NCBI GenBank assembly: GCA_030611815.1
Contig: JAUWPC010000070.1
Coordinates: forward strand, 1-12,009
Reading direction: 5' to 3'
DNA: 12,009 nt
From: Desulfobacteraceae bacterium
Lineage (GTDB): Bacteria; Desulfobacterota; DSM-4660; Desulfatiglandales; Desulfatiglandaceae
Shown here in pieces: positions 5,915 to 12,009 of this stretch; position 1 is the stretch's first letter, and every line of letters begins with the position of its first letter. A program made the translations under genes and the position numbers. The notes beneath the pieces are model-generated. The model worked only from the letters and a program-made list of their open reading frames with translations. It did not search any database and was not told the origin of the DNA.

Positions 5915-8900
5915 TCTTTAGGTGTCTCTCCCGGTCCGGCATGAAACAGCGAGTAAACCGCCGGGATGAGCACCAGCGTAATCAGGGTCGATGCGGTAAG
6001 GCCGCCAATGACCGCCCTTGCCAGGGGGGCCTGGGCGTCCGCACCTTCACCGATCCCTAAGGCCAATGGCAACAGACCGAGGATCGTGGTCAACGTGGTC
6101 ATCAGAATCGGTCGCAGCCTCCGACGTCCTGCCTCGATCACGGCATCCCGGACAGGCATCCCACCACGACTCAGCTGACCGGCCTGGTCTACCAAGAGGA
6201 TGGCGTTATTAACGGCGATCCCGCCCAACATGATACAGCCGATATAAGACTGTACATTGAGTGTCGTTCCGGTCAGAAACAGAATAACCAGGACCCCCAC
6301 CGTTGCCACGGGTACGGAAAACATGACGACCAGGGGATTTCGAAAGGACTCGTACTGACAGGCCAGCACCATGTATACAAGGACCAGTGCAAGCGCAAGC
6401 GCCAGCACCAGTTCATGAAATGCCTTTTTCTGTTCTTCAAACGTCCCCGAAACCATAAGATCATACCCGACGGGACGCGGGATCTGGTCCAGCACGGCCT
6501 GAACGTCCAAAGCCACGGAACCCAGATCGCGGCCGGCGACGTTCGCTTCAAGCGTCACAACCCGCTGCTGATCCTTTCTGTCGATCACGATCGGGCCACG
6601 GCCTGTCTCAGTCATGACGATATTTCGCAGCGCGACGTGCTCGCCGGACCCGGTAGTCAAGGTAAGGTTGAGGATCTCATCCAGCGAGAGTTTTTCCGCA
6701 TCTTTGAGCTGCACAAGAATGCGGTAAGAGTTGCCGTTCGTCCGGTACTCTCCGGCCCGGGAACCGGCAATTGCGGTTTCGAGGATTTTCGTCACATCAC
6801 GCACGCTTAAGTTTAGATCGGCGATCTTATCACGTTGCACTCGAATCTGCTGCTGTGGAACACCGGCTTCCCGGCTGGTATCGATATCGGTAATGCCCGG
6901 GATCGATGCAATGGATGCCGCGACCAGGGTGGCCAAGGCGTCAAGCCTATCTAATTCATAGCCTCTGATCTCGACGGTCAGACCCTCAACGCCGCCTAAA
7001 ATTCGTTCCAACAGGAATTGACCCTGTGGTGCCCGGGTGCGTATCTCCATGCCTGGGATCTTGCCGGTCAGCCGGCCACGCAGATCTTCCGCGATCTCGG
7101 TATTGGAGCGCTTCCTTTGGGATGACGGTAACAAGGACAGCCTGATCTGGCCTTGGGAAGCCGCGTCCGGCCTCCACCCCGACGCACCGATGCTTACCAC
7201 GGATGAGACGGCCTCGGGTACGGCAGCATACACAATCTTTTCCATTTTTCGGGTCTGCTGGTCGACAAGGCCCAACCGGGTGCCGATGGCCATCTCACCG
7301 GTAACCCGAACCTCGCCCTCGTCGCTGGGCGGCAGGAATTCGCTGCCGATCATCGGAAGCAACAGCAGGCTTCCGGCAAGGATCGCTGCGGCCATGGAGA
7401 CGGTCGTCACACGATGGTTCAGCACAGACCGAAGAAGGTCCTGGTAGGTGTTGTTAAGGCCAGTGAAAAAGGCGCCCGAGGCAGAGACGAATCGGTCAAT
7501 CCATCGCGACCGTGTTTCGGACCTCTCTTCTGACGACTTCAGGAACTTGGAGGCCAGCATTGGAACCAGGCTGAGCGATACCATCAACGAGCAGACAAGT
7601 GAAAAGATGATCACGTAGGCCAGTTCCTTGAACAGGATGCCGGATACGCCCCGGACAAAAATCAACGGTAGGAAGATCACCAGGGTGGTAATGGTGCTGG
7701 CGACGATTGCCGGAGCAACCTCTCTTGTCCCTTCAACCGATGCGACCGATGGTAATTCACCGTTTTCCTCCCGGCGACGAAAGATGTTTTCCAAGACCAC
7801 GATGGAGCCGTCCACCATCATCCCCACACCCAGCGCCAACCCCCCTAACGTCATCAGGTTCAGCGTGAAACCGCCTAAGTAAATGAGCGCGAAGGTTGCA
7901 AGGACAGAAATCGGAATCGCCATGAAAATCACGAGGGTGCTTCGCATATTGCGCAGGAAAAAAAACAGCACCATGATCGCAAGCCCGCCCCCGTAAAGCA
8001 CCGACCGGGCGACATTGGCGATAGAACGCTCAATAAAGTTACCCTGATTAATAACCGGAACGACATTGATCTGGGGAAAGGCCTTATTGACCGCATCAAT
8101 CTCATCGAGCACACGTCTGGAGACCTCGACGGTGTTGGCATCGGCCTGTTTACGAATCGCCACCCTGATGCCCCGTTCACCATTGACGCGGATAATACGT
8201 GTAAGCTTCTGATAGGTGTCTTTGACGTTAGCGATCTGACCAATGGTTACTGCAGCGCCGTCCCGTGTGACTATAACCGTATTCCGAATTTGATCAAGGC
8301 TTGTAAACTCGGCCGGTGCCCTGAGGGTTACCTCGTATCTGCCATCCTCAATCTTGCCCGCAGGAAGATCAAGGTTGGCGTCGCGAATCGTTTGGAGGAT
8401 GAGATCCATGGGGAGACCCAATGCCCTGACACGGTCGGGCTCCAGTTCGATCCGGACCTCCCGTTCAAAGCCGCCCCAGACATCGACCTGCGCCACACCG
8501 GGAATTCGGGCGAAGCGGTAACGGATCTGGTCTTCAATCAACTGCGTCAGTTCCACGGGGTCCAGGTTACTGGAGATTCCCAGCAGGACGACCGGAAAAC
8601 TGGCGATATCAAACTTCCGGACCCGGGGCCGCACAACGTCCTCGGGCAACTCGTTGATCTCGTCTTCGAGTTTACCCTGGACATCCAGAGCCGCAGTATC
8701 AATACTCGTACCCCAGGCAAAACTGACCCGGACGCTGCTGTTCCCCTCGGACGATTGCGACGTCATCTCCTCGACGCCCGGCACCGTCCCAACGATCTCT
8801 TCAATGATCTGGGTGACCAGCCGTTCCATGACTTCGGGGCTGGCCCCTTCGTACTCGGTTCTGATAGTCAGTGTCGGCAATTCAATGTCGGGCAGCAGGT

Positions 8901-9003
8901 CAATCCGCAACCGGCTCAAAGAGACGCTTCCGAGGATCACGACAATCAGCGTCACCATGGTGATGAAGATGGGTCGCCGAACGCTGAATCCCGCCAGGCT
9001 CAT
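5902..9003 (-). CDS. RND efflux pump, inner-membrane transporter subunit (AcrB/MdtB/SwrC-like)
   Basis: This is a 1033-residue proton-driven resistance-nodulation-division permease, which would take up drugs or other hydrophobic compounds and pass them to an outer-membrane channel. The family plan is complete: an N-terminal transmembrane segment (about 11-30), a first large periplasmic porter region to about 335, a six-helix block, a second periplasmic region (about 555-860) and a final helix block. The fourth-helix motif GLALGVGMMVDGSIVVLENI (about 388-407) keeps Asp398, equivalent to AcrB Asp407, but has Gly where AcrB has Asp408. The AcrB Lys940 position is Asn932 (GGIAVNNAILLVD), as in several SwrC-like pumps. 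The motif ALGIGEGADAQAPLARAVIGG near the end is typical for the hydrophobic/amphiphilic exporter group. The ATG overlaps the stop of the upstream membrane fusion gene (ATGA, 9000-9003), so the two are translationally coupled. No outer-membrane factor gene follows. Its last residues VEP and stop come from the repeat element at 5689-5914. Substrate unknown. Confidence 0.95.
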   Translation of the reverse strand: MSLAGFSVRRPIFITMVTLIVVILGSVSLSRLRIDLLPDIELPTLTIRTEYEGASPEVMERLVTQIIEEIVGTVPGVEEMTSQSSEGNSSVRVSFAWGTSIDTAALDVQGKLEDEINELPEDVVRPRVRKFDIASFPVVLLGISSNLDPVELTQLIEDQIRYRFARIPGVAQVDVWGGFEREVRIELEPDRVRALGLPMDLILQTIRDANLDLPAGKIEDGRYEVTLRAPAEFTSLDQIRNTVIVTRDGAAVTIGQIANVKDTYQKLTRIIRVNGERGIRVAIRKQADANTVEVSRRVLDEIDAVNKAFPQINVVPVINQGNFIERSIANVARSVLYGGGLAIMVLFFFLRNMRSTLVIFMAIPISVLATFALIYLGGFTLNLMTLGGLALGVGMMVDGSIVVLENIFRRREENGELPSVASVEGTREVAPAIVASTITTLVIFLPLIFVRGVSGILFKELAYVIIFSLVCSLMVSLSLVPMLASKFLKSSEERSETRSRWIDRFVSASGAFFTGLNNTYQDLLRSVLNHRVTTVSMAAAILAGSLLLLPMIGSEFLPPSDEGEVRVTGEMAIGTRLGLVDQQTRKMEKIVYAAVPEAVSSVVSIGASGWRPDAASQGQIRLSLLPSSQRKRSNTEIAEDLRGRLTGKIPGMEIRTRAPQGQFLLERILGGVEGLTVEIRGYELDRLDALATLVAASIASIPGITDIDTSREAGVPQQQIRVQRDKIADLNLSVRDVTKILETAIAGSRAGEYRTNGNSYRILVQLKDAEKLSLDEILNLTLTTGSGEHVALRNIVMTETGRGPIVIDRKDQQRVVTLEANVAGRDLGSVALDVQAVLDQIPRPVGYDLMVSGTFEEQKKAFHELVLALALALVLVYMVLACQYESFRNPLVVMFSVPVATVGVLVILFLTGTTLNVQSYIGCIMLGGIAVNNAILLVDQAGQLSRGGMPVRDAVIEAGRRRLRPILMTTLTTILGLLPLALGIGEGADAQAPLARAVIGGLTASTLITLVLIPAVYSLFHAGPGETPKEVEP

Positions 9004-10211
9004 TGCGCAGGTGCCTCCTTGCGGGTGGAATCGGTCTTGCTCCTGTCACTGGGAATCGTGATTTTGGAGCCATCCTCTATTAGTTGCTGTCCCAGGGTTA
9101 CAACATAGCCGGAGAGCCCTTCCCCTTCAACTTGAACACGGTTGCCTTCACGGATTCCCACCTTTACTTCACGCCAGGAAACGGACTGGCGATTATCATT
9201 GACCACAAAAATGCCGTCCTTATCATCACGTGTGGTCAGGGCCTGCCCCGGGACGATCGTCGCATCAGCTATACGGTCGAGCACCACCGTGGTACGGATG
9301 AACATCCCGGGCTTGAGCCTTTGTTGCGGGTTATTGATGGTCAGCTCGATCTTTGCCTGCCGCGTGGTCTTCCGAAAGACGGGGGCGATACGGGAAATCC
9401 GGCCCTTAAACTGCTTGCCGGGATAGGCATCGGTCGTCAACATGGCGGCCTGCCCCCGCTTCAGATGTATATAGTCCTTCTCGGTCACGAAAATCACGCC
9501 GATGATCGGATCCACTTCGACGATCGAGAGGAGCGGTGCATTGGCTGAGACGGTCTCTCCTTCGTCGACGTACCGGTCGGCCACCACGCGGTAGTCATCA
9601 CCACCGGTCCAGCTCGCGGTCACCTTTGTGTAGCCGATTCGAATCTTTGCGGTTTCCAGGGATGCTTCAGCCCTTGTCAACTGGGCCTTGGAAACTTCGA
9701 GGCGTGCCAGCTTACCGAGATGATCCGTTTTTGCTAAATCGAACTCGGAATCTGAGGTGGCGCGGCGCTCACGAAGCAGCTCAAAACGCTTGAGCTTGCG
9801 GCCGGCGATTTCCAGCGCACTTTTTGCCTCAATTAGGTTGGCCTTTGCCACCTCGATGTCGGCTTTGGCTAAGATGATTGCCTGGACATACTCATCGTCG
9901 TCCAGTTCTGCAACAACCTGGCCGCGGCGTACTGTATCGCCGAGATCAACGTTTAGCCCTTCGATCCTCCCGCTGATTTTTGGGGAAACCACCAGCCTGG
10001 CAGGAGATTCCAACGTCCCGCTGAAGGTGCGGTGCAACTCGATCGGGCCACGCTGTATCGGCGCTACTGCCACGGGCATGGATCGTGACACATGACGGGC
10101 TCCAGCCTGGCCCGACCGCTCCTGAATCCGGCTGAAGATCATCAGGCCAAGGGCTGCGGCTGCGCCGATCAGCAACACCGTCACGACAAAGTTCGGTCTT
10201 ACCCGTTTCAT
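9000..10211 (-). CDS. RND efflux periplasmic adaptor (membrane fusion protein)
   Basis: This 403-residue HlyD/AcrA-type adaptor bridges the RND pump and an outer-membrane channel. A single N-terminal membrane anchor (about 7-27) has no lipobox Cys, so it is an anchored rather than lipidated form. Next comes the first lipoyl half-motif (about 72-105, ISGRIEGLNVDLGDTVRRGQ), an Ala/Glu/Lys-rich alpha-helical hairpin (about 107-190), the second lipoyl half (about 192-230, with RYVDEGETVSANAPLLSI), a beta-barrel domain (about 235-310, ending QRLKPGMFIR) and a membrane-proximal domain. I place the start at the ATG at 10211, with TGAGGA (10221-10226 on the complement) about ten bases before it. An in-frame TTG at 10217 is possible but sits too close to that Shine-Dalgarno. 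It is the first gene of a two-gene operon with the pump. A perfect palindrome 77 bp upstream may be the operator of a local or distant repressor; no regulator gene is in the window. Confidence 0.93.
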   Translation of the reverse strand: MKRVRPNFVVTVLLIGAAAALGLMIFSRIQERSGQAGARHVSRSMPVAVAPIQRGPIELHRTFSGTLESPARLVVSPKISGRIEGLNVDLGDTVRRGQVVAELDDDEYVQAIILAKADIEVAKANLIEAKSALEIAGRKLKRFELLRERRATSDSEFDLAKTDHLGKLARLEVSKAQLTRAEASLETAKIRIGYTKVTASWTGGDDYRVVADRYVDEGETVSANAPLLSIVEVDPIIGVIFVTEKDYIHLKRGQAAMLTTDAYPGKQFKGRISRIAPVFRKTTRQAKIELTINNPQQRLKPGMFIRTTVVLDRIADATIVPGQALTTRDDKDGIFVVNDNRQSVSWREVKVGIREGNRVQVEGEGLSGYVVTLGQQLIEDGSKITIPSDRSKTDSTRKEAPAQ

Positions 10212-10287
10212 AGCCAATTATCCTCACGTTGATGGTTGGGTGCTAACAAAGCCATATCGACAATTTGTTTTCGTTGCTGCGCCATGG

Positions 10288-10316
10288 AATTAGTGCAACG
10301 GTGCGTTGCACTAATT
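10288..10316. promoter_or_regulatory. Perfect 13-bp-arm palindrome upstream of the efflux operon, candidate operator
   Basis: The arms AATTAGTGCAACG (10288-10300) and CGTTGCACTAATT (10304-10316) are perfectly complementary around GTG. It lies 77 bp before the adaptor start, and no T-run follows on either strand, so it is a better operator candidate than terminator. Size and symmetry suit a TetR-family dimer, the usual regulator of RND pumps, but no such gene is visible here. I could not define a clear promoter around it. The rest of 10212-10369 holds nothing else I can identify. Confidence 0.55.
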
Positions 10317-10369
10317 GACGATCTCTCCATGATTCGGCAAATTTGCGTGCATATTTCAGGTTTTGCGAG

Positions 10370-10560
10370 GAAAACCCCTCCTGATTTTCGTGTCCTTTTC
10401 CAACTTTTCCGAAAATCTTGTGTTGACCTTAGAGACCGCAGAATAACGCAACCCTCCAAAAAGATCATCTATCTCTGATTGGTCTTGCCAGTGTGAGCGC
10501 CTCTGTTAAAAGCATTTTTCAATCATTGTGTTGTCACGTCACATGTCAGGGTCTGACCCC
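10370..10560. mobile_element. Copy B of the MITE-like element (left end missing)
   Basis: This is a direct-orientation copy of 5729-5914, roughly 88% identical by eye. The first 80 or so bases differ at about five positions, the middle around 10451-10475 is more diverged, and the part from GATTGGTCTTGCCAGTGTGAG to the end is again close. The right terminus (10538-10558, GTCACATGTCAGGGTCTGACC region) matches that of copy A at 17 of 21 positions and is preceded by an extra GTCAC. No left terminus like 5689-5709 is found before 10370, so this copy is truncated or its left part has decayed. The stop and last residues of the methylase gene are within it. Confidence 0.6.
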
Positions 10561-12009
10561 AGTCCTTTTACAATTTCAATCTCCTCATCCGTCAGGTCAT
10601 ACAGTTTATAGACCAGTTTGTCTATTTGGCGGTCAGTGGCGTCGATTTGTCGCTGAAGGACAGTTTTGGTCTGAGGGTTCTTTGATTCTGCCAGTTGTTT
10701 GTTCAGATCCAACATTCGCTCGACTAATCCGACTATTTGATTGTGACGGGCTTTGTCATTCGGGTTATTGAAGTCAATGGTGCGAATGGGGAGGTTAAGG
10801 AGTGCGTTCTTTAAAACATCAATTGTCACAAAAAACTCTCGGTAAAAATAGGTTAGTAACCGAGAATTTATTATTCCAAGGAGATATTTCAACGAAGACG
10901 GATTAGCACTTGCATTCAATAACATCATAGCATCTTTCACATATAAACCGCCAGGATCGTAATTAGCAACAATTGATTTGCCCATTCTTGCCACCATAAT
11001 CTTTTCTGCTTCGAACCGTTTAGCTTCTCCCGGTCGTGCCGTTTTTTTGTTTCGTCTCATTTGATCGGGGACGTACCAAACATATTCGCATGGAGTACTA
11101 TTCCAATAGCGTCTAATTGCAGCACTTCTTATGAATGCTTTGCTTTCATCATATTTCTTAGTTTCATGAATAAATTTTTGGTCGTCCGCAGTTTTAAAAC
11201 CATAAACAAATGAAACGTATTCAACCAAAGCGCGTCCACATTTCTTAATTTTTTGTATTATGGTTTGGCTTTCATTTCGTGAATACAATTGAAAGTTGTA
11301 AAGATAAGCATCTTGGATATCTTTTTGAAAAAACTTCCGCACGAAGTGGATGTCCCGATTTATTTCAAGACGCTCTACAACAACTTGGTTGAATACTGTA
11401 TTTGACCCTTTAGAAATCCTTTTAAAAACAAAGATGCAGGTCTCCACTGTGGCATCAATAAACACCTTTTTAGGCAGCTGGACAAGCTTGTATACTAGAG
11501 AATTTTGAAGTATGAAATCTCGAATCTTTGTAAAGCTTTCTAACGATGTCCATGTATGGGGAACAATAAAACCAAATAACCCTTGAGGTCGAGTTAAAGA
11601 CAATCCACGCTCCATGAAACATGAATATAGGTCTGATTTTGCTTTAAACGTTGAAAAAGTTGACCAAAGCAATTCCTTGATTTCTTTGGAAAGCTTGTGC
11701 GGTCGGACATACGGCGGATTCCCGATCACCGCATCAAAACCGCCACTTTTTATGATATCTGGGAACTCATCCTCCCAGTCAAAGGCGTTAATTCGGTACA
11801 TCTCTTCATCATCGAAGAGATTTATCTGTTGCCGATCATAGAAATCCGAGCCAATCAGGGAATTACCGCATTTGATGTTGTTACCCAAATCAGGCAGGGC
11901 ACGTTGTTGAAACAAGGAAAGCTGGCGTTGAATGGTCTCTTCATCCTCGCCTTCCAGGACTTTGAGCAGGAGAGAGAGCTTTGTTACTTCCACTGCCTGG
12001 TGGTCAATA
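10539..12009 (-). CDS. Eco57I-like (type IIG family) restriction-modification methylase, C-terminal part
   Basis: This is the 3' part of an N6-adenine DNA methyltransferase of the Eco57I/type IIG kind; the frame runs open off the right edge (IDHQAVEVTKLSLLLK spans it), so the GTG at 11993 is not the start. Visible parts, numbered from that GTG: a conserved NNIKCGNSLIG segment (38-48) and catalytic motif IV, GGFDAVIGNPPYVR with Asn92-Pro-Pro-Tyr95. A TaqI-like target-recognition region follows at about 265-400. The C-terminal coiled segment is rich in Gln, Asp and Lys (RQIDATDRQIDKLVYKLYDL). Motif I (AdoMet binding) and any N-terminal nuclease must lie outside, so cleavage activity cannot be judged. 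Base composition is AT-rich compared with the adjacent pump operon, in keeping with a transferred defence gene. The last six residues, GSDPDM, and the stop are encoded by the repeat at 10370-10560 and are unlike a normal family C-terminus. The next gene downstream is the efflux operon, 327 bp away. Confidence 0.9.
   Translation of the reverse strand, partial: IDHQAVEVTKLSLLLKVLEGEDEETIQRQLSLFQQRALPDLGNNIKCGNSLIGSDFYDRQQINLFDDEEMYRINAFDWEDEFPDIIKSGGFDAVIGNPPYVRPHKLSKEIKELLWSTFSTFKAKSDLYSCFMERGLSLTRPQGLFGFIVPHTWTSLESFTKIRDFILQNSLVYKLVQLPKKVFIDATVETCIFVFKRISKGSNTVFNQVVVERLEINRDIHFVRKFFQKDIQDAYLYNFQLYSRNESQTIIQKIKKCGRALVEYVSFVYGFKTADDQKFIHETKKYDESKAFIRSAAIRRYWNSTPCEYVWYVPDQMRRNKKTARPGEAKRFEAEKIMVARMGKSIVANYDPGGLYVKDAMMLLNASANPSSLKYLLGIINSRLLTYFYREFFVTIDVLKNALLNLPIRTIDFNNPNDKARHNQIVGLVERMLDLNKQLAESKNPQTKTVLQRQIDATDRQIDKLVYKLYDLTDEEIEIVKGLGSDPDM

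Noticed and set aside
8290..9108. A 272-codon open frame on the + strand antisense to the pump gene, and similar long frames at 9084-9548, 7037-7447 and 6415-6810.
   Set aside because: They are antisense shadows of GC-rich RND coding sequence: low-complexity, no family resemblance, and the opposite frame is an unambiguous pump or adaptor.
10212..10217. TTG at 10217 as the adaptor start.
   Set aside because: It is too close to the TGAGGA Shine-Dalgarno; the ATG at 10211 is two codons downstream and gives a usual MKR membrane-anchor start.
11991..11993. GTG at 11993 as the methylase start.
   Set aside because: The frame continues to the window edge with residues typical of the family (IDHQAVEVTKLSLLLK), so the gene is truncated by the window.

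Overview
The window looks like accessory chromosome from an anaerobic bacterium, most likely a Desulfobacterota (deltaproteobacterial) relative. Reasons: the partial FrdB at the left edge is of the Wolinella/sulfate-reducer diheme fumarate reductase type, a DUF1638 protein typical of methanogens and anaerobic deltaproteobacteria is present, and the intergenic spaces are full of short palindromic and GGGGTCAG-type repeats, which I associate with such genomes. That assignment is inference. Base composition is a mosaic: a very AT-rich histidine kinase gene (bases 3841-3900 contain 13 G/C of 60), an intermediate methyltransferase gene (11221-11280, 21 of 60) and a GC-rich efflux operon (8581-8640, 37 of 60).

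Left part (1-3376): the 3' end of frdB and a UMF1/Atg22-type MFS transporter lie on the + strand. The transporter's stop codon falls in the first unit of a three-unit tandem repeat. Then, on the - strand, come a complete vapBC toxin-antitoxin operon with a readable promoter and operator, and a DUF1638 protein with its own Shine-Dalgarno sequence. A spacer of about 420 bp (3377-3796) has no convincing gene and ends in a strong hairpin just before the next gene.

Middle (3797-5701, +): a soluble orphan histidine kinase with an unrecognised N-terminal half, in visibly foreign AT-rich DNA.

Right part (5689-12009): a two-gene RND efflux operon on the - strand (membrane fusion protein, then inner-membrane pump, overlapping by ATGA) has a perfect 13-bp-arm palindrome upstream that could be a repressor operator. 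The operon is bracketed by two direct copies, about 88% identical by eye, of a roughly 190-bp intergenic sequence. The right edge holds the 3' part of an Eco57I/type IIG-like restriction-modification methylase.

The most notable structure is the repeat family. Copy A (5689-5914) is a MITE-like unit with 21-bp terminal inverted repeats (18/21 matching), lying between two convergent genes. Each terminus supplies the stop codon and last residues of the gene reading into it (VRP-stop for the kinase, VEP-stop for the pump). Copy B (10370-10560) supplies the tail and stop of the methylase. No tRNA, rRNA, CRISPR array or transposase gene was seen.
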